64,000 bases of DNA, from the NCBI RefSeq assembly GCF_018449695.1, contig NZ_JAAVUY010000016.1, positions 1-64,000 of the forward strand. The letters are read 5' to 3'. Below are positions 24,897-32,510 of this stretch, piece after piece. The DNA is from Bradyrhizobium sp. dw_411 (GTDB taxonomy: Bacteria; Pseudomonadota; Alphaproteobacteria; Rhizobiales; Xanthobacteraceae). A model generated the notes under the pieces. The model was not told the origin of the DNA. It was given only the letters and a program-made list of their open reading frames with translations, and did no database searches. The translations under genes were made by a program, and so were the position numbers. Numbering within the stretch: position 1 is the first letter of the stretch; each line of letters opens with the position of its first letter.

Positions 24897-25186
24897 AACT
24901 CCGTTTCACCCTTCCGGCGCTGGCCGACCTCAATTCAATACTCGATTATATTGCCGCGCATTTGCCGCAAGGCGCAAAACGCGTTCAAGGTCGTATCCAG
25001 AACATCATCGGCCTGCTTTTGACTCATCCGGATATCGGCATTCGCACGGAAGATCCGACCATTCGCCGTCTTTCGACGCCGCCTTATCCCTATCTCGTTT
25101 TCTATGAGATTGCGGAGACGGAGATCATCATTCACGCGGTGCGGCACGCCGCTCGTGATCCTTCCGACATGCCGGGTTCTGCGTAA
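24893..25186 (+). CDS. RelE/ParE-superfamily toxin
   Basis: A 97-residue basic toxin-like protein of the RelE/ParE fold: LPALADLNSILDYIAAHLP helix pair (residues 8-26), then HPDIGIRTEDPTIRRL, YPYLVFYEI and a final AVRHAARDP. The VRHAAR/P end is typical of ParE. The start must be GTG 24893, overlapping the antitoxin stop; the only other in-frame start lies inside the antitoxin gene. ParE proteins inhibit DNA gyrase while RelE proteins cleave mRNA; the sequence leans to ParE, without certainty. Confidence 0.85.
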   Translation: MKLRFTLPALADLNSILDYIAAHLPQGAKRVQGRIQNIIGLLLTHPDIGIRTEDPTIRRLSTPPYPYLVFYEIAETEIIIHAVRHAARDPSDMPGSA

Positions 25187-25365
25187 TAACTCCCGGCAAA
25201 TTCTGCCCTGACTGTTTTCGAGTCTGGAATATTATGCCGGCAACGCGCGCCATTCGCACGTCTCGGAATCCAGAAGTCCTTGAAAATCAACCGCGCCAAT
25301 AGCGCGTTGTTCTGGCACGCGATTTGCTGGCTTCTCAAGCTGATATTGAAGTCAGAGTGCGAGCC

Positions 25366-25890
25366 ATGACAAGCGTCGGTTACGTCGTCCCACCAAATTA
25401 TACCGTGGGCTCCGACAAGAGCCAGGCCGCCAGCAAGAACCAGAATCCGAACGATCCGAACATGCTCACCACGGGCGCGTATGGTAATGCATTCGAACTG
25501 GCGGTCAACAGCGTGACCAATAGCGACGGCACGACGACGGATACGCTGACCTATCAAAACTACGCGGGGCAAAACAACGGATCGTTCTCGGCCGTGTCGG
25601 AGACCGGGAGCGGCGGCGATCTCGCAACCGCCTACCAGTCGCTATTGGCATCGATGCAGGCGAACGGCGAGACCAGCGATGCGGCGACTTCTCAATTGAA
25701 GGGCGCCTTCAGTCAGCTCGAAAGCAAATCGCAGGGCGGCAGCGCGGATGCGACCATCTCCGGCGGGGGGATGCTGGTGCTGGCCGGTGGCCCGGTGCAG
25801 TTCAATGGCATCTCGGCCTATCAGAACGGCGTTGTCGATTCGATCATCAACGATCTGACCTCGAAGCTTCAGCACGACTCGATGGCGTGA
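25366..25890 (+). CDS. hypothetical protein, Gly/Ser/Asn-rich
   Basis: A 174-residue protein of unknown function. It is rich in Ser, Asn, Gln, Gly and Thr with few charged residues, has no Cys, no membrane segment and no clear signal peptide, and reads like an extracellular or surface-type low-complexity protein. It ends with a short amphipathic stretch (VVDSIINDLTSKLQ). The start at ATG 25366 is chosen over an in-frame TTG at 25324. It is monocistronic, with a strong hairpin just after the stop. I do not recognise a family. Confidence 0.6.
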   Translation: MTSVGYVVPPNYTVGSDKSQAASKNQNPNDPNMLTTGAYGNAFELAVNSVTNSDGTTTDTLTYQNYAGQNNGSFSAVSETGSGGDLATAYQSLLASMQANGETSDAATSQLKGAFSQLESKSQGGSADATISGGGMLVLAGGPVQFNGISAYQNGVVDSIINDLTSKLQHDSMA

Positions 25891-25895
25891 CGCTG

Positions 25896-25922
25896 TTCAC
25901 CCTCTCCTGGAGAGAGGGTGAA
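25896..25922. terminator. bidirectional hairpin between convergent genes
   Basis: A perfect 11-bp stem TTCACCCTCTC / GAGAGGGTGAA around a 5-base loop CTGGA. It lies 6 bases after one stop and 35 bases before the end of the convergent hydrolase gene, so it can serve both strands. Confidence 0.7.
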
Positions 25923-25956
25923 TAGTTTCTCGCTTTGGCGAGTGATGTCAACGAAC

Positions 25957-26556
25957 TCACGCCAGCAGTTTCAAGAACTCGTCATGGTTCATCGGCCGTG
26001 AGAACATTCCGAAATTGTGGGTCAGCGCCATGTCCTGCGCCTCCTGGCTCAGCGTGGCGGTGCAGTCTTTCAGCGTCACGACATCGAAGCCGCGCTCGTA
26101 AGCGCTTCGCATCGTCGATTCCACGCAGCAATTGGTCAGGAAGCCTCCGATCGCCACGGTCTTTATTCCCTTGCTGCGCAAGATGAAATCGAGATTGGTG
26201 CTGGGAAAGGCATCGAGGCCGCGCTTGCCCTCGACGACGATGTCTTCGGGATGCGGCGCCAGCACGTCGACGATTTCGGCGCCCCACGATCCCTTGCGAA
26301 ACGCCTTGTTGTCGACGACGCCCTTGAGGATTCCGTAGGGCGTGCCGGTTAGTTCGCCGTAGCCTTCGGCGAAGGTGATCGGCGCATGCATGATGGTGGC
26401 GCCGGCGGCGCGGCCTTTGGTTGCGACTTCAATTGAATTGGCCAGCATGTTATTCGCCTGCATGACGCCCTTGACGCCGTCATGGAAAACGCCTCCCGGC
26501 GTCGTAAAGTCGTTCTGATACTCGATCAGGACAATGGCGGTTGTCTCCGGATTCAT
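25957..26556 (-). CDS. isochorismatase-family cysteine hydrolase
   Basis: A 199-residue cysteine hydrolase. The catalytic triad is readable: Asp16 in EYQNDF, a Lys in VVEGKRGLDAF, and Cys in TNCCVESTMRSA. Family members include nicotinamidase, N-carbamoylsarcosine amidase and biuret hydrolase, and substrates are small amides. The start at 26556 has GGGAGC 7 bases upstream; in-frame sequence further upstream is low-complexity Arg/Glu and unlikely to be translated. The gene stands alone. Confidence 0.9.
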   Translation of the reverse strand: MNPETTAIVLIEYQNDFTTPGGVFHDGVKGVMQANNMLANSIEVATKGRAAGATIMHAPITFAEGYGELTGTPYGILKGVVDNKAFRKGSWGAEIVDVLAPHPEDIVVEGKRGLDAFPSTNLDFILRSKGIKTVAIGGFLTNCCVESTMRSAYERGFDVVTLKDCTATLSQEAQDMALTHNFGMFSRPMNHDEFLKLLA

Positions 26557-26796
26557 TGGCTTGCTCCCTTGGTTGCTGTTTCCTGTTTCTTCTCGGTTTC
26601 TTTCCCGTTGCTTTTCGATTTCCTGCCCGTTTTGCAGCAGGGCTGCTCTCGCGATCCCAACCCCTGGCGCGGACAAGCCATGATACGCCTTTTCTCAATG
26701 CGCGGGTATGAGCCTGTTAGCACCGGGTTAAGGAATTAAGGTGACAGCCGGTTGGGGATAGCCCGCCTCCCGGCCTCACCCGTGCTATCGTCAGCC

Positions 26797-27375
26797 ATGG
26801 ACGATCATCGGGAGCTTTTGTTGCAGCGGCCGCAGTTCAAGATCGATGCGCAATCGAATGAGCCGGTTTGGATACAAGCCCGGCAGGATCTGTGGCGGCG
26901 CATCGAGCGGCACGATTTCGAGCCCGACACGCCGCTGAATTTTACCGGCCGGCTTGCGCGCGACCATGGCTGGAGCCTTGAAACCGCGCGCGCGGCCGTC
27001 GAGGCCTATCGCCGCTTTTGTTTTCTCGCCGTGATCTCCCCGACGCCGGTCACGCCGAGCGAGGTGGTCGATGAAGTCTGGCACCAGCATCTGATCTATT
27101 CGCGCGATTACTGGACGATCTGGTGCGGCGAAGTGTTGCAGGCGCCGCTGCATCATGATCCCACGCCGGGCGGCCCCGAGGCCCAAACGATCTATCGCCG
27201 GCAATATGCCGAGACGCTGGCGTTGCACGAGCGCGCCTTCGGTCCGCCGAGCCCTGAATTCTGGCCGGCAACGCATCTGCGCTTCGCATCTGCGCGCTAT
27301 CATATGACAGACCGTACCCGCTGGCTTATCCTGCCGAAACCGATCGCATGGATTCGCCGCCATTTCGGGAAGTGA
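26797..27375 (+). CDS. glycine-rich-domain-protein-like (DUF1399-like) small protein
   Basis: A 192-residue soluble protein without signal peptide. The core VVDEVWHQHLIYSRDYW (about residues 87-103) followed by HHDPTPGG and YRRQYAETL resembles the DUF1399 region of glycine-rich domain proteins (WH-x-H then a second His/Asp cluster, possibly metal binding). It lies 4 bp before a TIGR04222-type membrane protein gene on the same strand, so the two are cotranscribed and probably work together. The start at 26797 is chosen because the family begins near DHRELLLQRP. Function unknown. Confidence 0.75.
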   Translation: MDDHRELLLQRPQFKIDAQSNEPVWIQARQDLWRRIERHDFEPDTPLNFTGRLARDHGWSLETARAAVEAYRRFCFLAVISPTPVTPSEVVDEVWHQHLIYSRDYWTIWCGEVLQAPLHHDPTPGGPEAQTIYRRQYAETLALHERAFGPPSPEFWPATHLRFASARYHMTDRTRWLILPKPIAWIRRHFGK

Positions 27376-27379
27376 ACTG

Positions 27380-28192
27380 ATGACATGGAATCCGTTCAAC
27401 TGGACCGCCGAGCCTTTTCTCCTTCTCTACATCGCCCTCGCGGCCACAGTCTTTTTGCTGGGCTTCGGCTTCCGGTCGGTGATCGGCCCGCCGGCGTCGG
27501 CTGCCCGTCAATTGAACGTATTGGAATTGGCCTATCTTGCCGGCGGTGCACGCCGTTTCGGCGACGCGGTATTGCTCAGCCTGACATCGGGGAATGGCGC
27601 CACCATCGACACCAAGGATTACAAAATTACCGTGACGAGTCAGGCACCGCTGGCGATTCTCTGCGGGCGGCCGACGGCTCTGCAGTTCGAGCCCGGCATC
27701 ACGCGGCAAAAATTCCAGAAAGCGGTTAAACCACTCGCCGAGCAAGTTCTGGGACGCCTGCAACAGTTTGGTTACTGCCCAACCGACGATCAGATGTCGG
27801 CTTTCCGCATGGGCTTTCTGCCCTTTGTCGCGCTGCTGCTGGTGTTCGGGATCACCAAGGCTTTCATCGGCGCCGAACGCCATCATGCGATCGGGTTTCT
27901 GGTCGGCCTTCTTATCGTTACGGCATTTATCGGCTTCCTGCTGGCAACGCGTCCCGTGCGGACGCGGGCCGGCAAGGAGGTTTTAGCGGATTATCAGGCC
28001 TCGAAGGCGCGGGCGGCACGTGCGCCGCTCGATCACGAACTGCTGCTCGCCGTGGCGCTGTCGGGCACCGTCGTTCTTTCGGGTACCGCCTATGCGTCGG
28101 TCCATTCGGCTTCGCAGACCATGAACGGAAGTGGCGATGGCGGCAGCGGGTGCGGCGGCGGTGGTGGCGGCGGATGCGGCGGGTGCAGTTGA
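27380..28192 (+). CDS. TIGR04222-type membrane protein with Gly/Cys-rich C-terminal tail
   Basis: A 270-residue membrane protein. One N-terminal TM helix (about residues 12-34) is followed by a cytosolic segment with LNVLELAYLAGGARR (about 46-60), the TIGR04222 signature. Two further helices lie near 150-165 and 172-190, another hydrophobic stretch near 222-240, and the tail is made almost only of Gly with four Cys (GCGGGGGGGCGGCS). Proteins of this kind are widespread and uncharacterised. The tail could bind metal or be modified (inference). It is cotranscribed with the DUF1399-like gene. Confidence 0.8.
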   Translation: MTWNPFNWTAEPFLLLYIALAATVFLLGFGFRSVIGPPASAARQLNVLELAYLAGGARRFGDAVLLSLTSGNGATIDTKDYKITVTSQAPLAILCGRPTALQFEPGITRQKFQKAVKPLAEQVLGRLQQFGYCPTDDQMSAFRMGFLPFVALLLVFGITKAFIGAERHHAIGFLVGLLIVTAFIGFLLATRPVRTRAGKEVLADYQASKARAARAPLDHELLLAVALSGTVVLSGTAYASVHSASQTMNGSGDGGSGCGGGGGGGCGGCS

Positions 28193-28265
28193 CGCCGCAG
28201 GGCAGGGCAACGTTACCGGAACAAGATCTGTTCGCGGGCTGACAGTGGCCTCGGGGCGGCGGCGA

Positions 28266-28628
28266 TTACGGCTTGCCGGTCGCCTGCTTGGGACCCGATT
28301 TTTCATCCTCGGCAATCTGGATGCAGGCGAGGAGATCGAGATAGCTCGTCGTGCCCAATGTACGACCATCGCTCTCACATCGATTCCGTATCACGACCGA
28401 GGTCGATGCCCACACAGCACCTAGCTGCTGTCTGGCATTGTCTTCGTCCTGCACGCACTCCGCGACGCTCTGCAAAGGAACCGAGTGCATCAACCTGGCG
28501 TCGCCATCTCTTGCGTTGCACACCGCCTGACTATTGAGGTTTGGCACCTGGCCGAACGCGGGTGGCGTCAACAGGCCAAACGGCGCGGCTGACAACACCA
28601 GCGCAAATAATACCAAGGACGGTTTCAT
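28266..28628 (-). CDS. small secreted protein of unknown function
   Basis: A 120-residue protein with a signal peptide cleaved near AFG-QVPN, leaving a mature domain of about 94 residues. Three or more Cys (AVCNARD, AECVQDE, NRCESD, LACIQ) could form disulfides. No recognised family. It shares the minus strand with another small secreted protein upstream (28735-29115), from which a perfect hairpin separates it. Confidence 0.7.
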   Translation of the reverse strand: MKPSLVLFALVLSAAPFGLLTPPAFGQVPNLNSQAVCNARDGDARLMHSVPLQSVAECVQDEDNARQQLGAVWASTSVVIRNRCESDGRTLGTTSYLDLLACIQIAEDEKSGPKQATGKP

Positions 28629-28675
28629 TCGACTCTCGTGCGATGAGGGGTGACAAGCAGCCGGAATGTAAGTGG

Positions 28676-28709
28676 CGGGATGGGTTTAGCCAATGCTCAA
28701 CCCATCCCG
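28676..28709. terminator. perfect hairpin between two small secreted-protein genes
   Basis: CGGGATGGGTT and AACCCATCCCG, 11-bp perfect arms around a 12-base loop. It lies 26 bp after the stop of the upstream minus-strand gene and about 48 bp before the next start. It may be a terminator, a processing site, or one of the dispersed repeats of this genome group. Confidence 0.5.
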
Positions 28710-28734
28710 TTGGCGTGATCAACTTGGAAATGCG

Positions 28735-29115
28735 TTATCGCTGGTAAGTCACCGGGCGCTTGCGCGCGACACCCGGCCGCGGCGGAGGCGGCCCGAAATC
28801 CCGCTCCCAGATCCTGCCATCGTCGAATTGAATCCGCAGTCCGTCCGGCGAATAGACGGCGCTCTCGTTGCGCACGTCGACCCAGATCCGGCTGGCTGGC
28901 GCCGTCACATCGGGCCAGGCACGGTAGGACTCGCCGGTCTCGGTGACGAGGTTCAGGCTGTCGCCATTCTGGGTGATGAAGGCGGGACCGCCCAGATTGC
29001 CGTCACGGCAATCCTGGACACACCGGTAATTGCCGGTGAGGTTGACCGATTGCGCCGAGGCGCTGGTGGCGGCGAACGCGGCAATGGCGCCAATAACAAG
29101 TGGCAGGTATCTCAT
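28735..29115 (-). CDS. small secreted protein of unknown function
   Basis: A 126-residue protein with a clear signal peptide (cleavage SASA-QSVN). The mature part starts NLTGNYRCVQDCRDG and reads as a short beta-rich domain, followed by a Pro/Arg-rich tail (FGPPPPRPGVARKR). It resembles small periplasmic proteins common in Bradyrhizobium whose function is unknown. Two Cys near the N-terminus could form a disulfide. Confidence 0.7.
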   Translation of the reverse strand: MRYLPLVIGAIAAFAATSASAQSVNLTGNYRCVQDCRDGNLGGPAFITQNGDSLNLVTETGESYRAWPDVTAPASRIWVDVRNESAVYSPDGLRIQFDDGRIWERDFGPPPPRPGVARKRPVTYQR

Positions 29116-29294
29116 CGGATCACTCCATTGTTACAAGGTTCGGTTGATGTTGTTGCGATGCCCGGCACCTTCTCGAAGAGGCCGCGACGCGGCGCATCAG
29201 CCCTTGTTTGGCGGGCCCAAAAAAAGGCTTAAGACATAAAATCCTGCTGCCGTCGTTTTGTTCCGCCGGAAATGATGTCCTGACGTTACCGGAA

Positions 29295-30461
29295 TTACGG
29301 CCCGGAGAACCCGCGCCCATAGGCATTGGCGGTATCGCGGTAGATCGTATGAACGTGCATGGAGAGATCCCATCCGAGTTCTTGCGGCGCGAACTCGATC
29401 ACGACTTTGGGACCTTGAATCCGGAAGTAAGCCGTCGCATTTTGTCCGGGCTCTGATGTCATCGGGCCATTCCAGGCAAAATACGTGTCGTCCAGCCCAG
29501 CTTCGATCTCGGCCATGCGGGGTGCGGCATAAACGTCGTTGACGATCCCAACCCATTCCGAAATCAGATCGAGCAGCAATTGCCGCTGGCGTCCGGTCAT
29601 CGCGGACGCCTTCAATCCCTCGGGTTTTATCGTTTCGCCGTCGTGCCCGGGGCCAAGCTGCAGATCGGCGGGAGAGAAGTCCACCATCATTTGCTTGCGT
29701 TGGCTGTCGTCCAGCGCTCCCAGCAAGGCGAACGCCTTGTCGCTTTCCTCGGCCAGCACGCGGATTGTCTTGCCATCAGATGTGTAGACCGCGGGCTGCG
29801 CGCCGGTGGCGGCGGGAGCGAGTACGCCTCGGGCTCCCGCGATCGTGATGTTGAGCGCGAGATGGTGCCCGCCGAATTGTATCATCCATGGCGCGGTGAG
29901 GCCTGGCGCACCGAAGATGCCCAGCGTGCAGGTCTCGGCGCCGCCCGCGACCTTGCTGTCCGCTGCAAGGGCCTGATCGGATCCCATGATATCCAGAACC
30001 TTTCGGTAGCCTTTGACGCTCAGCAAAACCTGCAACAGGTGCATGACGCCGTCGCGCTGCGGCGCGCTGAGGTTACCGAGGCGCAGACCCGGACGCGGCA
30101 CGTCGCTGGCCGGCAAATCAGACCACAGGGCCTGTCCGTACTGTTCGCCGACATAGGTCGCGTTGCCGCCGCGGCCGCCTTTGAAGCGAGCGGCCGTTGC
30201 CGTCGGTGGCCGCACGAACGGAAACTGCACTTTCTCGCGTTGTCCGGCGTCGAGCGTATTCAGAAAGGCGTTCGTGGCGTCCACGATCGCCTGCGTCCGC
30301 GCGGCGCCGGTGGCCGGCGCCGGTTCAGCGAAGCAGGGGACGATGCCGTGAATGAGCGCACTGAAGACCATCAACGCGATCAGCGCGAGACTGGAGCGCC
30401 TGATCAACGCGTGACGGGCAGCCAACTCACGCTCACCAGGTGCGAACCGCAAGAACCGCAT
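29295..30461 (-). CDS. DUF3500 domain-containing secreted protein
   Basis: A protein of about 388 residues with an N-terminal hydrophobic signal or anchor (RRSSLALIALMVFSALIHG), then a DUF3500 domain covering most of the mature part: NTLDAGQREKVQFPF, GLRLGNLSAPQRDG, WMIQFGGHHLALNI. The GGHHLALN segment is the family hallmark and suggests a His-based metal or catalytic site; no activity is established. The start at 30461 is tentative: it overlaps the upstream hydrolase gene by 29 bp and has no clear ribosome-binding site, so translation may be coupled. Confidence 0.82.
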   Translation of the reverse strand: MRFLRFAPGERELAARHALIRRSSLALIALMVFSALIHGIVPCFAEPAPATGAARTQAIVDATNAFLNTLDAGQREKVQFPFVRPPTATAARFKGGRGGNATYVGEQYGQALWSDLPASDVPRPGLRLGNLSAPQRDGVMHLLQVLLSVKGYRKVLDIMGSDQALAADSKVAGGAETCTLGIFGAPGLTAPWMIQFGGHHLALNITIAGARGVLAPAATGAQPAVYTSDGKTIRVLAEESDKAFALLGALDDSQRKQMMVDFSPADLQLGPGHDGETIKPEGLKASAMTGRQRQLLLDLISEWVGIVNDVYAAPRMAEIEAGLDDTYFAWNGPMTSEPGQNATAYFRIQGPKVVIEFAPQELGWDLSMHVHTIYRDTANAYGRGFSGP

Positions 30462-31434
30462 CGGCAAAGGCACGCGGCGCCTCCTGGGCAATGTTATGGC
30501 CCGCATTGGGGATGACGCGGTGCTCATGATGCCCTGTGAAGTGGGCGGCCTGAGCGGCAGTACCGGCCGGCCGGATGCCGTCGGTGGCCCCATCGAGCGT
30601 GATCGTGGGTACGGATATGTTGGGTTGCTTGGCGAGGCGTTGCTCGATCCCCGCCAACGCCGGGTCGCCGGGCGCCAGCGCCATCCGGTGCCGGTAGGAT
30701 TGAATCACGACGTCGACGAAGTCCGGATTATCGAACGACGAAGCGGTTCGCGCGAACGTTGCGTCATCGAACTTCCAGGTCGGCGACCATAATTTCCACA
30801 GCAGACGGCAGAACGCCCGCCGGTCTTTTTTTAGGCCCGCGGCCCCGCGCTCGCTCTGCAGGTAATATTGGTACCAGATGCCGTATTCTTTTTCCGGCGT
30901 ATCCGGCTCGCCTGATTTGGCGATGTCCTGGATGTTATAGCTGTTGTAGGAGACGAGGCTCTTGGCCCGCTCGGGCCACAGCGCGGCGACCACGCAGGCC
31001 GCGCGTCCGCCCCAATCGTAGCCGGCCAGATGCGCGGAAGGAATCTGCAGCGCGTCGAGCAACGCCAGCAGGTCGGCGCCCAGAGCGGCCTGTTCGCCCG
31101 ATCGCGGCGTCGCCGCCGAGAGAAAACGCGTCGGGCCGTAGCCACGCAGATAAGGCACGATGACGCGCGCGCCTTCAGCGGCTAACAGTGGCGAGACTTC
31201 GTCATAGGCGTGGATGTCGTAGGGGAAGCCGTGGAGCAGAACGACCGGCCATCCGCTCGCGGGGCCCGTCTCCAGATAGCCGACGTTGAGAACGCCCGCG
31301 TCAATATGCTTGATCAATGTCGTTTCCTCTTTCGCCGTTCGCGGCGGATTGGTCTGCGCCATTGCAACGCTTGACAGCATTCCGGGAAGAAAACTGCCGA
31401 TCATGAACCGGCGGGACATATTCATGTGTGTCAT
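30433..31434 (-). CDS. secreted alpha/beta hydrolase, epoxide-hydrolase-like (Asp nucleophile)
   Basis: A 333-residue alpha/beta hydrolase with a signal (MSRRFMIGSFLPGMLSSVAMAQ), oxyanion HGFPYD (about residues 68-73), and nucleophile elbow GYDWGGRAA, where Asp replaces Ser. This is the pattern of epoxide hydrolases and haloalkane dehalogenases. The C-terminal NAGHNIAQE carries the catalytic His. The start at 31434 follows AGGA. Export to the periplasm is unusual for the family. Its end overlaps the DUF3500 gene, forming a two-gene operon. Confidence 0.88.
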   Translation of the reverse strand: MTHMNMSRRFMIGSFLPGMLSSVAMAQTNPPRTAKEETTLIKHIDAGVLNVGYLETGPASGWPVVLLHGFPYDIHAYDEVSPLLAAEGARVIVPYLRGYGPTRFLSAATPRSGEQAALGADLLALLDALQIPSAHLAGYDWGGRAACVVAALWPERAKSLVSYNSYNIQDIAKSGEPDTPEKEYGIWYQYYLQSERGAAGLKKDRRAFCRLLWKLWSPTWKFDDATFARTASSFDNPDFVDVVIQSYRHRMALAPGDPALAGIEQRLAKQPNISVPTITLDGATDGIRPAGTAAQAAHFTGHHEHRVIPNAGHNIAQEAPRAFADAVLAVRTW

Positions 31435-31540
31435 CGCTTTTCCTGACACACCTGCAACAGCCTTCGCAAGCCGCAATGCCGGCAGGCTGCAATGTCTTCA
31501 AGCCGGGTCTGTTCTGATATGTCTGCCCTGATATCCCCGA

Positions 31541-32470
31541 TCAGTAGGTCGAGGCATCAGGCGAATCCGTCGGTTTCTCGAAAGCCCGCTTCATCGCCGG
31601 GCTCATCGGGATATTCAGATTGGCGCCCTTCGGCGGGATCGGCTGGGTGAACCACTTCGCATAGAGCGCAGCCATCTCCGGGCTCTGGTAGAGGCTCGCG
31701 GTCGCGGCATCGGCAAGCGCCTTGAACGCCACATCGTCCTTGCGCAGCATCACGCCATAGGGTTCGGGTTTGGAGAACGCGTCTTCCGAGATCACATAGG
31801 CCTTCGGATCCTTGGCGTTGGCGATCAGGCCCGCCAGCACGATATCGTCCTGGACGAAGGCCACGGCGCGGCCGGTCTCGACCATCAGGAACGCTTCGCC
31901 CTGATCCTGCGCCGGGACGATCGTCATTCCCAGGTTTAACCTGTTATTGAATTCGAGCGCCTGCTTGATGTTGGTCGAGCCGGAAGGCGAGACGATGGTC
32001 TTGCCCTTGAGATCGGCGATCCCGTTGATTTTGGAATCGACCTTCGAGACAAAGCGGCTCGCGGTCAGAAAATGCGTATTGGTGTACCAGACCTGCTGTT
32101 GCCGCTCGGCATTGTTGGTGGTGTTGCCGCATTCGAGATCGATGGTGCCGTTGGCCATCAGTGGAATGCGCATCGCCGACGTCACGAGTTGATAGCGCAC
32201 CTCCAACTTGTCGAGCTTCAATTCGCGCTTCACCGCGTCGACGATTTTGGCGCAGATGTCCATCGCGAAGCCGACCGGCTGCTGCTTGTCGTCCAGATAG
32301 GAGAACGGCACTGAAGCTTCGCGGTGCCCGATGGTGATGTAGCCCAGCTCCTTCACCTTCGCGAGCGTGCCCGTGAGTTCGGCCGCCATCGCGCTGGCGT
32401 GGCCTGACACAAGCGTCGCCAGCGTCAGCGCCGCGAACAATTCCTTCCGCACGGATATCTCCATCGTCAA
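31541..32470 (-). CDS. amino-acid ABC transporter substrate-binding protein (GltI-type)
   Basis: A 309-residue periplasmic protein with a signal peptide (cleavage near AMAAE-LTGT). The domain opens with GYITIGHREASVPFSYLDD. Hallmarks are DLECGNTTN (about residues 112-120) and GKTIVSPSGSTN, as in glutamate/aspartate-binding GltI/BztA. No permease or ATPase gene is adjacent; the next genes are a flavoprotein and a hydrolase. It may serve a transporter encoded elsewhere or act as a sensor. Confidence 0.92.
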   Translation of the reverse strand: MTMEISVRKELFAALTLATLVSGHASAMAAELTGTLAKVKELGYITIGHREASVPFSYLDDKQQPVGFAMDICAKIVDAVKRELKLDKLEVRYQLVTSAMRIPLMANGTIDLECGNTTNNAERQQQVWYTNTHFLTASRFVSKVDSKINGIADLKGKTIVSPSGSTNIKQALEFNNRLNLGMTIVPAQDQGEAFLMVETGRAVAFVQDDIVLAGLIANAKDPKAYVISEDAFSKPEPYGVMLRKDDVAFKALADAATASLYQSPEMAALYAKWFTQPIPPKGANLNIPMSPAMKRAFEKPTDSPDASTY

Positions 32471-32510
32471 TCACGCCTCGCGGCCATGCTTGGCGATATC
32501 GGGGAATTTA

